64,000 nt of DNA from positions 61,403,656-61,467,655 of the forward strand of contig CM055905.1 in NCBI GenBank assembly GCA_029582155.1, in the 5' to 3' direction. The translations under genes were made by a program, and so were the position numbers. The notes beneath the pieces are model-generated. The model made no database searches and was not told the origin of the DNA. It saw only the letters and a program-made list of their open reading frames with translations. Of this stretch, positions 23,843 through 35,698 are shown one piece after another; the first letter of the stretch is position 1; every line of letters starts with the position of its first letter. The stretch is from Panopea generosa (Eukaryota; Mollusca; Bivalvia; Adapedonta; Hiatellidae).

Positions 23843-24654
23843 AAAGAGTCATGGTTCAATATTTCTAAGTGGGGAATCTTTAAAAAAACTTTTTTTCACA
23901 TAATACAGTTTTGGTTAGCATTTTGATGGTTTATCGTTTCAGACGCTTGCTCTTCTAAAATAATTTTATGTTCTTTATAAACTTTTGTACATTTTGATAA
24001 AGGTTCAGACTGTTCGGATAGGAACAGACGACTGTTTTAGATGCTGATTTCAGTATTTCATATTTTTCTGTTCTGTTTTATCACTGTGACAAATATCATG
24101 CCAAGCAAATCAGAAACCGGGCATCTCCTATACATTGACCTTGTTTTAGAACAAAGACTTATATAGAGAAGGGAAAGCAATTGATTAAGATTGTATGTAC
24201 GCTTGCGTATTCATGCATAATCTCGCGAAATATTGTTTTCAAATCTTTCCATTTATCTCAGAATTACAAATTAGATTTATTCCTTTGCACAATATAATTC
24301 TGTACACTCAATAAATTGTGTTCACGTTTGTTGAAGTACTAAATGATTACAAAATGTGTTAACAGCAACTAAAAAAGTCAAAGAAAGTACTTGAAATTAT
24401 ACTTCAAACTGCAAAATTTTAAATTCAGTATCATTTTGTGTGTTTAAAACAGTATAAAACATCTAAAATTGCACACACCTTTCATTTTATGTAAAAAAAT
24501 CCGTTGCACTGTGAAATTTGAATGATTAATTTGCCAAATTATTAATTCTTCGCATGCAATTCTATAAATATTTAGTAGAGAGATGCACGTTTCCTATCTT
24601 TCTATAGAAGTCCTTGTTTAGAATAAAAAAATCAATACAATTTTTTTTTCACAG

Positions 24655-24816
24655 GAAGTAGTCACTCAAGTAGAAATTGTATCAGGTTCAAGGCCGTCAT
24701 CACATACGTCACAAAACAAACGCAGGGCACCAACTCCGAAAGGGAGACGATCATCAACTTCCGGAAATACCAGTGACGAACCAGATGACAGTGCCTTATC
24801 AAAATCATTAAAAGAG
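24655..24816 (+). CDS. Gene 1, exon 5
   Basis: A long T tract then TTCACAG|GA, donor GAG|GTATAT, 54 codons, phase 0. It begins with a short hydrophobic segment (EVVTQVEIVSGS), then a Ser/Pro/Arg-rich part (NKRRAPTPKGRRSSTSG) and an acidic end (SDEPDDSALSKSLKE). Confidence 0.85.
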
Positions 24817-24964
24817 GTATATTATACAATCACGCATTTGTTATATTTGCATGTGCAGCATTTATTTATATTTTGGAAATCTACTCTTGCGCTATTTCCT
24901 GTATTGAAAAAACATTTCTCTGGTTCTGAACATTCCCACCAATAGATGAAAGTTAATATTTAAA

Positions 24965-25083
24965 AACAACCACAAAAAAAAAACCACACAAAAAAACAAC
25001 ACAAAACAATTTCAACAACTCAACTCAACTCAACTCAACTCAACTCAACTCGACTCAACTCAACTCAACTCAACTCAACTCAA
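24965..25083. repeat. (CAACT)n pentanucleotide microsatellite and A-rich run
   Basis: About 13 CAACT units at 25017-25083 with one CGACT variant, preceded by an A/C-rich run. Confidence 0.95.
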
Positions 25084-25744
25084 TAAGCATCAAAAGTCAT
25101 CCAAACATAACCAACTGTATAAGCATTTCCCGCATTCTCACATTGAGACATATTTATCATTAGGGCGAATGTTTTCCATTTACCTATATGCTATTTTATT
25201 TCGCGCAAGAATCTTAACGTTATGCAAGGGAGGTAATTGTCCAATCAGGACATATGTCATTCTCTCCCTTGGATCATTGCCCTGCACTCCAATGCTCTCT
25301 GTCAACGTCTCAATTTTTGCAACCTTTTTGCAGTATCAAATCTTCTTGCTAAATTAACAAAATAATGACATGTCAGTTTTATACTATTTTGTTCATACCA
25401 AACTATCATTTATTATTCTACATTTGCTTAAATATATTTATCACGTTTTATTGAGACGTTACGTTTTATGACTCTTTCCTTATATAGTTATAGAATGTAA
25501 ACTTTTCCTGTGTTATGTGATAAAACGAATCTTACATTCGTGCTCACATAATATGTTTTACCAACTTGTTTAATAAATTCAATAATAAATAAGATACTCT
25601 TTATATTTTTAAACTGGGGTTTTGCGTTGGATTATTTTTGCGCTGATGTACATGTAAGGGACATGCTATAAATACGTTGTTAAATAAACATGCAGATTCA
25701 GATCGAATAGAATATGTTTAAATCGCCATGTCTGTTTTCTCCAC

Positions 25745-25990
25745 CGCAGCGGTGGTATAGTGGTAGAGTGGCCGCCTCGCATGCGGACGGTCGTGAGTTT
25801 GGTCCCGGTCCGGGACATACCAAATACTTGAAAATGGTTTTAGAAGCGTCCTTGCTTACATGACAGATCTAGGTCAGTCGGCCCGATGTCAGCATAATGA
25901 GACTGGGTAGAGTATCATACCACGTGTATCATACCACGTGTCTGCGGCATGGTACTCTAGTGTGACAGCGCTTGTAAATATTCAGCGACT
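25745..25990 (+). mobile_element. tRNA-Ala-like SINE
   Basis: The head reads GCGGTGGTATAGTGGTAGAG, the anticodon arm CCGC-CTCGCAT-GCGG (CGC, Ala) and the B box GTGAGTTTGGTCCCGG. The body ends near GGCATGGTACTCTAGTGTGA. A reversed piece of the same tail lies at 48555-48640. Confidence 0.65.
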
Positions 25991-26826
25991 TTAACATGAC
26001 AGAGTTTTTTTTTAGCAGTGCTGTTGTCACATCTTGCACGATATCGCTGATTCTGGTGTCAGAGTGTCGCTTTGTATTTAAACATTTTTCCCCACCATTT
26101 CTGTATGTGTGACGGAGACGTCATGAACTAATCGAGAATAACAAGTAATGACTTTTATAACAACCACATCCGCGTAAATAAGTGTGTCTCAAACACACGA
26201 GACACCGCCACTCCAAATTGAACTATATGGCATGAATTTACTGCGTAACATAACCTGAAAAAAGGGTCTTTTTTATTTTTTAAATATTGAAAATGGAATT
26301 ACAGAGATGGGTCATGCTCTCGAAATGATTGAATTCTATGAAGTCTTAAAGATGTCTCATCCATACCGCTCAATGTTTTCGATGTTAGCAGTAAAACTGC
26401 ATATTTATGTATAGGTTAGAAGTTACATGAAATTTTGTACTGGCGTAGAAAATATAACTTCTAACAGGCTTAGCTGCTGATCTAAGTTCTCGCTCCTGAG
26501 TTGTTTTGTTGACAAAATACTAAATCGCGGCCCGCGATAAAGTCACTCATTGGTCAGTATCGGGTTATGCTAAAACTTTGACGAATAAAACGGTAAACGC
26601 CGACCTGTGTTTTAACGAATTTCTTACGAAACTACAAGGACGGAATCGGCCATAATCTGCGAATGGGACCTTCTCCTTTGTGATTCAATAAACTTTACAT
26701 TATTACTGAATAGAAAATTATATAGATGCATATTTAAAGAAAATTATATAATTTGAAGAAATCTAATATACTATGCAATGTTACCTTTTAGAAATGTTGG
26801 TTTAGAAAAAAAACCCGACAACAACC

Positions 26827-26848
26827 CGCCCCCCCCCCCCCCCCCCCT
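26827..26848. repeat. Poly-C tract
   Basis: About 20 consecutive C residues followed by an A-rich run. Length is likely uncertain in the assembly. Confidence 0.9.
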
Positions 26849-27029
26849 AAAAAAAAGCAAAAAAAAAAAGCAATCCATTCGTTCATTTCCGGAAATACGA
26901 AGTCTTCTGCGTCATGTTTCTGTGCCTCATTTAGTCGAGAAACACCAGAGGAATGTATATGGTTGTTTCTGTAGACTTTGGAACAGGGCCGCGACACTTT
27001 TGGTTTCCATGCAATAACTTATGAATTCC

Positions 27030-27180
27030 AAAATCAAATCTTTTGAAATTTTTGTAATGACAAAACACAGGAGAAGTTCGATTTTCAGGTTTGTAACCTT
27101 TGGCATTGTAGTCAAATTTGTTGGGGTTTCCGTGCAGTAACTAAAGAATGCCTGAATCAAATCTTATGGAATTTTGATAC
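27030..27180. repeat. Two tandem copies of a diverged ~120-bp unit
   Basis: AATCAAATCTTTTGAAATTTT and AATCAAATCTTATGGAATTTT recur about 120 bases apart, together with TTTCCATGCAATAACT and TTTCCGTGCAGTAACT. Confidence 0.6.
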
Positions 27181-27389
27181 ATAACAAAGATGCTAAGTTC
27201 GATTAAAGGGGTCGTGGCATTTGTCGTTTTACAGTTATGCACCTTTAATTTGTGAAAAATCGTTGTTTTTTTGTGTGTGTTTTTTGTGATGTGGTTGGGG
27301 TGTGGGTCGTGCAATAACCATTTGCTGTATGCATGTTTACTTATTGGCAATAACGTATGTTCAAACCAACAGCAACTCAGCTTATGCTT

Positions 27390-27470
27390 GAAGTCGGTAT
27401 CGCAGTGGATAGAATGAATGTTAGCCGTTTAAGTCAGTGATGGCAGGTTCGATCCCAAACTCGATCATAT
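27390..27470 (+). mobile_element. tRNA-Val-like SINE head, degraded
   Basis: TATCGCAGTGGATAGAATG, then GTTAGCCGTT and GGCAGGTTCGATCCC align with the head of the tRNA-Val SINE family. The body is not recognisable. Confidence 0.5.
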
Positions 27471-27871
27471 TGTCTAAAAAAAATACCCAGATACAGATTT
27501 TTAATATACTCATGTTTTGATATCTTTCTCATTTTTCATGACAAACTATGATATACTTGTAAAGAATCACAAATTCCATATGCATGTACACGCGTCTCTT
27601 AAACTGTTATAAGTACGCTTTGAGAATTTCTAAGCTTTATGTATACTGAACAAACAAGAAAGAAATTTCCGAAACATTTGACTGAAATTAAAAAAAAAAC
27701 AACAAACAAAAACGACGTAGGAATTAACAATATGGTTCCTGATTCGGCTGGTATGTGTACCAGATATATTAGCTGCAGCAGTTTTCTCACAATTCTCGAA
27801 ATTCTGAATTTTTAAATTGTTTCCTTCGCATTGGCATTTGGAAGCTAAACAAACTGAGTTTAGATGGTTCT

Positions 27872-28085
27872 CCTTGATCTAAGGTACCGTCTCAATATCA
27901 CCTAACTCTTACTGCTAAGATCGTAAGATCGAGTCTCGCTCTCTCCAAAAAAAAATTGCCATTTACTTGCTGAAGGACGGTGGTTCTTCTCAGATTCATG
28001 CTGAGGTCGTGCTCCACCTGTAAAACTGGATATGCCCTATACAACCTAAAACGTGTTGAAAATGACGTTAACTCCGTCCATATAT
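27872..28085 (+). mobile_element. tRNA-Leu-like SINE
   Basis: The head ends with GATCGAGTCTCGC. The body has TTACTTGCTGAAGGACGGTG, CAGATTCATGCTGAGGTCGT and CCACCTGTAAAACTGG, matching 32547-32760 and, in reverse, 50330-50505. The A-box end is eroded. Confidence 0.65.
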
Positions 28086-29132
28086 ATATATAAACATATA
28101 TATCAGACTTCTTGGGCCAATTCACGGTCGTGTTCAGCACCGTAAAGCAGCAAACACGATTTTTGCTCTCTGGTTCCCTTAAATGATCACTTACTTCGTA
28201 CTAATTTGAGATTGAGCCAGTGTTCAGGCAAATGTTTATCCGAACTGAACCCATTCGAGATTATTAGATAGTTTAATAGTTTTATTTACCGTCATTTCAT
28301 ACCGAAAAAAATATTTATACAAACCGGACGTTTCTTGTTGTGTTCAGTATACAATGTAGCTATATATCTATCTATCTGTTGACTGCTTTATATTTATGTG
28401 TTTCATTGTGTAAACGGTCAAATGCTTTAAACATAAAATGTAATATTTAACGTTTCTTTTAATGTGAATCATACGGTACGTTTAGGTATGGTGGACTATT
28501 TTTTTTCAGTTTACCAACATTTCTTTATTGAAATGTAGGAATATGTTCAAAAAGTAAGTCTATCACAGACATACTCAGTGGCCTATTTATGATTAAGATA
28601 GATGTACAGAAACCTCGTCCACCATCTTCAACTAACAATTAAATGTTTTGAGTTGTTGTAAAAAATGTCTAAATGCAATAACCGTGTTTTATGTTTAAAG
28701 TAAGTTTTTGTCATCTCAGACGCTGCTTTTGTATCAAATGAACGTCTTGACATTCGGAACATCTCGGTGATTATCCTAATTCCTTATACCGAAGGTTGCC
28801 AGAATTTGCCGAGTATGTACGCTTGGACACTTTCGAAACGAGAGTATAATTGGCATTCTAGATTGCAGCAGATTATTATTTTTTAAAAAGTTTTTTTTTT
28901 TTTTGTTATCTTTTCCTGTTTTATGAAACGAAAATGATATTTATTTAATTTACTTACCTCGAATTTATGACGTATTTGCAGTTTCTATATTGTAACAAAT
29001 CAGATCTTCGCTTCTGTTTCCTTTTTTTCTACACAAAGTGTCAAGACGTTTGTTTTTACACAAAAGCAAGCGTCGCTGATGGTTTCGTTTAACGAATACG
29101 CCATATATTTTGTATGCACCCATGTAACACAG

Positions 29133-29264
29133 ATGCATGCTCGTCCCCCACATCACGAAGGCGCTTTACGAAGCTCTTCTCCCTGTTCTACACACCGGAA
29201 ATCAAGACGGATAAAGTCTGCTGCAGCCCGGCTCAATCGCCGGACGAAGGATCGAGACTCGGAC
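29133..29264 (+). CDS. Gene 1, exon 6
   Basis: Acceptor TGTAACACAG|AT, donor GAC|GTAAGA, 44 codons, phase 0. The peptide is highly basic with His/Pro/Ser (MHARPPHHEGALRSSSPCST, then RKSRRIKSAAARLNRRTKDR). The ATG at its start is internal to the model but could serve as an alternative start. Confidence 0.8.
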
Positions 29265-29434
29265 GTAAGAATTATTTTGTGGTTTTGTTTTATACAATTG
29301 TGATAGTGCGTTTTATTGGATGCAGGGAAAGGGAAAATAAGAACTTATCTGACGGATAAAGATAAAACACCTGTATTCAAGTATTTGTCTATCCTAGAAC
29401 CTTATATCATCCGAATCTGTTTCAACTGACACCT

Positions 29435-29595
29435 AATTAAATAGCAGGGAATTTTATGCCTGTCCCTCAATTCAAAGTTATTGAACGTTTACTTAACTTT
29501 GACGTCATTCAATCTTTCCCTGAAGCAACTGACCTATCAACGTGCTCAAATCTGGTTCCTAACCTTGCTTTTTAACGGACCCAATCGGGAGAGCT
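29435..29595 (+). mobile_element. Family E repeat copy
   Basis: It contains TGACGTCA at 29500-29507, TTTCCCTGAAGCAACTGACC and a terminal hairpin GGACCCA...TGGGTCC. A rearranged partial copy follows at 29770-29895. Confidence 0.7.
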
Positions 29596-29769
29596 GGGTC
29601 CATGCTTATTTAAGTATGCATGCTGGGATAATAAACATAACATAACCATTCAAACAATCCTGGACATCCTACTGCGCAGAAAATTGAGCCACATATGATT
29701 AGCAAGAATATGATTCTCACGTGGGAATGCTATCCAACGAGATTTAGTCTATACTGTCCAATAAACGAG

Positions 29770-29895
29770 CTCAAATGTGACTTTCCCAGCGTCAAATTCA
29801 GTGTATATTGATAGATGATAACGAGTCGGCGTGCTCGTAATAATTGCTGTTTAACGGACCCAATAGCAGTAGTGGGAGAGTTCTGCAGGTTATAC
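29770..29895 (+). mobile_element. Family E repeat, partial
   Basis: GAGTCGGCGTGCTCGTAATA and TTTAACGGACCCAATAGC match the 3' half of the copy at 36640-36912. Confidence 0.5.
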
Positions 29896-31400
29896 GAGAA
29901 GTCTCATACTGAAATTATGTGTTTCATATGGTCAAGGACTTGTATAGAAGAATCGGAAACTTGCATCTCCTGACTAAATGTTGATGAAACAGCACACGAA
30001 TGATTCATTAGTTGCAAATTAATCATTCATAATTCACAGGAATCTGATTTCTTGTACATAAACTGTAAGTTGTATGTAATCTTAGATGTTTAAATATGTT
30101 TCGATTCCACAAAATTATCTTGAATTAAAGATATTGAAGTTTGAAGGAAAATAATCGTAATTTGTCGTTACTTTAACTGCAGTATACAGAGTTTGTAATC
30201 ACAAGTACTTCAACAATTTTAAACACAAATTTCCGGTAATGGTATTGTTTTAATGACAATTTCATTCTACAGTGTAAGAATTTTGATCTGTATTCCTGAG
30301 ATGAATGGCAGTTAAGATAATTGAAAACGAGATATTGCGAGATTTTGCGAGAATACACGAGCGTTTAAAAAATCTCAATCAGTTGTATTTTCTTCGCTAT
30401 ATAATTCCTTGATATGGTGCTCAAGTGAAACATAGCATCAGAAAATAACAAATAACAAATAACATACAAATTAAGTCATAATCAAATGAGACCAGTAGCA
30501 TATAACTGACCTGTCGCGGACTGTCAATCAAAGTCGGTTATCCAATCAGCGATCGATATTTTTACCAGGGCCACCATTTTCCTTAGACAAGCTAACGGTC
30601 TCTTAGTTAACACTTCACTGTATTACAGTGTATTTAATTGGATATACATGTCCACGTGACCAGTGGGCGGGTCGATAATTACTCTCGTATCAGGTCAATT
30701 GTCATATGAGTCTGCTTTGAGAATCAAATGTATATCATTTCATATGTGACTCATATAATTATGGCTTAATTGCCAATTGTCAAATGAAACAAACTGTAAA
30801 TTTTAAATCTGCCAGTAAACCAGTCGGCTATATGACCAAATTGATTAAAATAAGCAGATCAATACAAATACTCTTTCTATATATGTATGAAACAATTCGT
30901 TGATATCATTAAATCCGGCATTGCATGGAATATATATTTGTTATGTTTGACAACATACCATGTTTGCGTGAAATTTCAATTAATCACTTTATTAACTGAT
31001 AATTTTGCAGGTGAAAACAGATCCGTGTTAACATTCGTCTGATATTATGTTTTGTTACTGCGTGTTTTTTTCTTCAGAAAACCGATAACGAAATTTGAAT
31101 TGATATGATTAGTGACCCATTTTTATAAAAATACTTATTGTTTTGCACGATACAATTGGGCTAAACAATTGAGCATGCAGACATTTATATTATTTTTTTT
31201 ATTTTGAAACGGAAAATTACTAGTAAATGTTTGTAAAGCGCCCTCTTTCGCAAACATGCGTATTTGAACGTTATTCGAAAGGTGAAGGGGCATTATTGAA
31301 GTGTTACCCCTTTCCGTTCGTCCGTGCGTCCGGTAATAAGTGTTTCCAATCAATAACATCTGAAGAGGTTTATTTATTTGATTGATATTTAGTGTGTTCC
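29896..31400. other. Intron sequence without recognised features
   Basis: AT-rich. The short CGTCCGTGCGTCCGG at about 31318 resembles the run near 3778. No exon fits the phase of gene 1. Confidence 0.35.
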
Positions 31401-31678
31401 TGTATAATTATAAGATACTAGTCAAGTTCGATAATTGTCAACGTTCGATCGAATTTTACAGGAGTTATGGCCCCTTTTCGACTTAATATTCGGTAAAAAA
31501 AATAGTTTCCGGTCAAAAGCGGGGGCATTCGTCTCGATAAACATATTTTAGTTACTCATATTTTTCAAGCTAACGTAAAATAATTAATCAACCACCATCT
31601 TACACAGGTTTTGATTCGACTTTCTCTCGTTTAACACATACTATGGTCAGTAATCTCACTAAAACCAGATCAACTTTT

Positions 31679-32175
31679 AGCTTCAATATTCTACGCACAG
31701 TAGATCTGACGGCCACGCATACTCAGATTGACCTTTCCGTCAACCAATCAGAGCATTGCTTTCAAGATTTTGAAAGTAAAAGTAGAAGTCTTTTTTTTTA
31801 CCGAAGTAAAATCTATATTTAGCTATATGATGTGAAAATATCACGCGTTTATATTTTTTTCCGACGAAATCATCATGGTGCGAAACGTAAATGATTTTCA
31901 GAAGTTTTAGAAATCAGGGACGATACCTGGACATTTTTTATTTATAAAACAGGACGGTCAATATGGCTGACTCCAGTTGTTCCGGTTTAAAACTATCGAT
32001 TTTAAAAGGCTAACCCAAAACATCTTATAAAAATGTATTTATCGATGCCATGTTGAAAATTTCAACGAACTGCGAATGTAACGATTAATCTGATTGGCTG
32101 ATTTTTTATGAATATTAATAACATGAAAGGTCAATCTGAAGTGACGTCCTAGTTTAAAAGTAGAGTATTGAAGCT
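31679..32175. mobile_element. Short element with terminal and subterminal inverted repeats
   Basis: Left AGCTTCAATATTCTAC is mirrored by right GTAGAGTATTGAAGCT, and the subterminal TCAGATTGACCTTTC by GAAAGGTCAATCTGA. About 497 bases, with no coding capacity. A reversed partial relative lies at 38540-38620. Confidence 0.6.
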
Positions 32176-32311
32176 CGAGTTGAACGAATTTTAACGAGAT
32201 TGTATTGTAACTGAGTGTTATATTTAGTCTCTCCTTCTTATGTATCTTCTTCCTTAGTTTTAGTAATACAACACTTATTGATAAATTACTCTATTATGAC
32301 AATGGAGGGTC

Positions 32312-32760
32312 GTCAGTGGCCGAATGGTCTAGGGCGCCGTCTCAAAATGAAAAGTGGGGCGGTAGTGTAATGGATAGAGTGTTGGCCGCTCACGCCAGAG
32401 GTTGCGGTTTCGATCCCCCGATCGACCCGATGCCTGTCATAAAACAACACTCAGTACTGGTTCTACCCAGGAAGCGGACTCGAGAGTGGTTCATATAAGC
32501 TCTGAGCTTTCATCGCAATCGAGCTAAAATAAAAAAAAAAAAATGAGTATAAACTTAGACCATTTAACTTTCACAGCTAAAGTTTGCAGATTCGAGTCCC
32601 GATCGCTCGAAAACAACTTTATGTGAGAACATTTGCCAGTCGGTGGTACTACTCAGGTTCATTCTGAGGTCTTCTTCCACCAATAAAACTTGATGATATG
32701 CCAAATATAACCTGAAATGTGTTGAAAATGTCGTTTAAACCCATTAAAATATATCAATTT
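32312..32760 (+). mobile_element. tRNA-Leu-like SINE split by a later SINE
   Basis: The head GTGGCCGAATGGTCTAGGGC and GCCGTCTCA (Leu-type A box) stops at 32350. The remainder resumes at about 32547, with the B box GATTCGAGTCCCGATCGC and the body TTCATTCTGAGGTCTTCTTC to 32760. The two halves make one normal family member once the insert is ignored. Confidence 0.75.
32351..32539 (+). mobile_element. tRNA-Val SINE inserted in a tRNA-Leu SINE
   Basis: A full member: GGGGCGGTAGTGTAATGG, a CAC anticodon region, GGTTTCGATCCCCCGATC, a body with CTACCCAGGAAGCGGACTCG and an end GCAATCGAGCTAAAAT plus poly-A. AAAATGA flanks it at 32344-32350 and 32540-32546, which fits a target-site duplication. Confidence 0.8.
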
Positions 32761-32839
32761 GAACAAATGTTAAAAAATGTCTACTTTGTTTTGTTGAATG
32801 CAGACGACATGAGCCAATAAATATTGTATCTTACCACAG

Positions 32840-32968
32840 GAATCTGACGAGGGCGAGCCGGACGCTCATTACGACACACGGAGTCTTCCAGGCAGGGATT
32901 ACACGCGCAAACCTTCCAAATTTTCCAAACACGAACCAGAGAGGATCCGAAACTTACGCACAGAAGAG
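32840..32968 (+). CDS. Gene 1, exon 7
   Basis: Acceptor CTTACCACAG|GA, donor GAG|GTATGA, 43 codons, phase 0. An acidic start (ESDEGEPDAHYD) is followed by a basic part (RDYTRKPSKFSKHEPERIRN). It continues the charged, disordered character of its neighbours. Confidence 0.85.
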
Positions 32969-33059
32969 GTATGATAAAAGTCACATGACATGTCTGAAAT
33001 CCGGAAGTTGCGTGTTGTATTTAGATATGGAATAGGTGTATTTATTAGTCTATCTTATC

Positions 33060-33245
33060 TCCTGATATTTTCCAAACCAGGTCTGTTAAACCCAAAATGA
33101 AAAGAGCAAGGAATTCCATGACTGTCCCACAATTTACTTACTAAAAATGTGACGTCATTCAACTATCCGCGGCTGAAGCAACTGACCAATCAACGTACTC
33201 GAATCTCACTACTATGTGACGACCCCAAGCGTTCTATAGTCAACT
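33060..33245 (+). mobile_element. Family E repeat copy
   Basis: TGACGTCA at 33150-33157 and CTGAAGCAACTGACCAATCA are present. The 3' hairpin is degraded. It lies 90 bases after exon 7. Confidence 0.65.
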
Positions 33246-33484
33246 GATTGTGTGATAATTTTCAATACGCCTTGACATCATGCTAGTAATGTGATAGCTA
33301 TTGTCTTTCACAGACGCTATTATATACTTTTAAACTAACTATTTTAAGTCTGTTTTTAAAAATGTTGCTGCATAAGATAAATCAAAAGCTGCAATAATAT
33401 CAGTCAAATTAGAAAGGCGGACATGTAGAATATTTACTAGTAGGTAAGCTCGGCTACAGTACTTTAATACTTTGATTAGTATAG

Positions 33485-33682
33485 CCGGGGAACCTGATAT
33501 CTCCCGTATCGGGTCTATTAACCCCCAATGGAAAAACAGATACTTACATACCTGTACCACAATTCATAGCAAATGAACGCTTACTAAACTGTGACGTCAT
33601 TCAAACTTTCAGCTGAAGCAACCGTCCAATCAACGTGCTAAAATGTGGATTTTCCAACTTAGCTGGTCTGTTCTATAGACTA
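33485..33682 (+). mobile_element. Family E repeat copy abutting an exon
   Basis: It starts near CCTGATATCTCCCGTATCGG and carries TGACGTCA at 33592-33599. The right end TGTTCTATAGAC stops about 28 bases before the acceptor of exon 8. Confidence 0.7.
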
Positions 33683-33708
33683 ATTCTTTGATTATTTTTC
33701 TGTTTTAG

Positions 33709-33783
33709 ACTGTGGCAGGACTCTATTCTCTGGCAGAAGAGCTGGTATCGCCCGTAAAAGTTGAGGACAAGAAAGAACGAAAA
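33709..33783 (+). CDS. Gene 1, exon 8
   Basis: Acceptor TTTCTGTTTTAG|AC, donor AAA|GTAATA, 25 codons, phase 0. The peptide TVAGLYSLAEELVSPVKVED has a small hydrophobic helix. If the donor is skipped the frame runs 12 more codons to TGA at 33820-33822, an alternative C-terminus. Confidence 0.75.
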
Positions 33784-33951
33784 GTAATAGTTAAACCAAA
33801 GAAAATGACTATGCGTTTTTGATGTTGGTTTTGTATTGCTTTTGGGGGATTTGCTTCATTTATTATTATATAATATGCTTGCATGACTTTATATGTGTTG
33901 TTATTAAACTCAATTAACGTTTTGATATTGTGTGCTGTTTTGTAACCACAG

Positions 33952-34035
33952 TGTATATCGGTGCATGTCACTAAAACATTAAACACGAACGTCACAACAA
34001 AACACATGGAGTGTCAATCGGACAACCTCAGTGAG
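33952..34035 (+). CDS. Gene 1, exon 9
   Basis: Acceptor TTGTAACCACAG|TG, donor GAG|GTAGGA, 28 codons, phase 0. The peptide is Thr/Asn/Cys-containing (CISVHVTKTLNTNVTTKHME) with no recognised motif. It is supported mainly by the intact splice signals and matching phase. Confidence 0.65.
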
Positions 34036-34640
34036 GTAGGAAGTATATGCCGGTAGTCTTGATCACCTGGGACGCTTGCTTCTCTAAAAGACAGATTCTT
34101 GAAATGTACTACCCTGAACACAAACGTAACGATATTCTCAGTGTTAAAGTTTCTGATTGGTTGTTCAAACCATCGGATTTACCCGGCGATTTTCATAGAA
34201 TTTTAAGTCTATCGGTTTATATGCTTAATTCTATATTCATTTTTGTTGTTATATATTTTCTATTTGACAATTATCTTGTCCAAGATAACTGCAATGACTT
34301 CGCGCTGGAACGAATATATATTTACAACCGTTGCAGAGGTGTATTTGTTTCAGCCAATCAAAATTTACTTCCAAATTCATTTCAGTTTAAGTTTTTGTTT
34401 CCCCTCACACGTTGAACTGGTCATTTTGGCGAGCAGGCTCCCAGATTCAATCGTTTCTTCTGCACAAAGAAAAAGCAAGCGTCGCAGATGAGCAATTCTA
34501 GTATGACAGAATTATCAGAGAATGTGCGATTTTTCTGCTTGTCTCTAGAATAGAGTTAAGATTATAGATAGCCTTTTAGTGGTTTTAAGCACTTGTTAAC
34601 ACGTTCGTCACCAATTGGTTCTTAAACACATGAGGGAGAA

Positions 34641-34827
<187 letters not shown>

Positions 34828-35144
34828 TGGAGATAGAAAGTGAAAGACAGCGATAGAGAGAAAGACAAACTGAGAGAGAAAGAACGATAGATAGATAGAA
34901 CTGTATATTTCAATTTTCAAATAAACAAGTACTAACTTATTGTAGATGTTTATATATCAAATTATAACAGCTTCTCATTAAGTATCTAAGACACTTTGAA
35001 TACTGGCACCAACAACAGCATCAATCACGAAGTGTCATTTTCTCAAACACTTGGAGTCCTGGAAGTGCACTCGATTTGTTCCAACAAAAAGGGACTTAAT
35101 TCAAACCGAAGGAGTGGTATGACTCAAAGGGCAGTCACGCAATA

Positions 35145-35215
35145 AAAGTGTGCAATGGTGCAGTGGATAGAGTGTTTTAGCTCGATTGCGAAATCATCTC
35201 AAATTAGTTTTAAGC
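35145..35215 (+). mobile_element. tRNA-Val SINE, internally deleted
   Basis: The head GCAGTGGATAGAGTGTT joins directly to the family 3' end TTAGCTCGATTGCGAAATC, so the B box and body are gone. Confidence 0.5.
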
Positions 35216-35523
35216 AATAATGCTTGTTTTATTAATACATTAATCCACATAGATTATTTATGCACGGTGTTGGCCACGCTTCTTCTAAGGTGACATGGTA
35301 ACCAATAGCATCTGTGTTCTGCATGTTTTGAAGGTAAGTTAATGTATCTTCGCACGTGTCAAATGTCACACGCCATTTTTTAGAACACTATATATTGTTT
35401 ATTTTCTCTCTTTTTTAATCTTCTGGTTATATAATTGTTCATATAACGGCTGAAATTAGAATAGTTCATAGAACATATTCATTATATGTACTAGTTGAAT
35501 CGTTAAATAAAACTATGCATGTA

Positions 35524-35625
35524 TTAACATTATCATTATCATAACAATAACCATTATTATTATTATTACCATAATTATCAGCATCATCATCATAATCATC
35601 ATCATCATCGTCATCATTAAAAAAA
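35524..35625. repeat. ATT/ATC microsatellite
   Basis: Imperfect ATT and ATC triplets with ACC and ACA interruptions. Confidence 0.85.
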
Positions 35626-35698
35626 TAACCTCACAAGATTGGCAGTTCAAGTAGTCATTTTTTGTTAATGTATTTACAATAGAAACGTATGGTATAAC

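Noticed and set aside
28511-28554. Possible small exon between a TTTTTTTCAG acceptor and a GTAAGT donor near 28555
   Set aside because: At 44 bases it would shift the otherwise continuous phase-0 frame of gene 1. The inner AG alternative gives only 15 bases and cannot be supported without transcript data.
34047-34491. Open frames at 34047-34415 and 34243-34491
   Set aside because: They lie directly after the exon 9 donor, are rich in Phe/Ile/Leu/Tyr as expected of AT-rich intron, and have no splice support.
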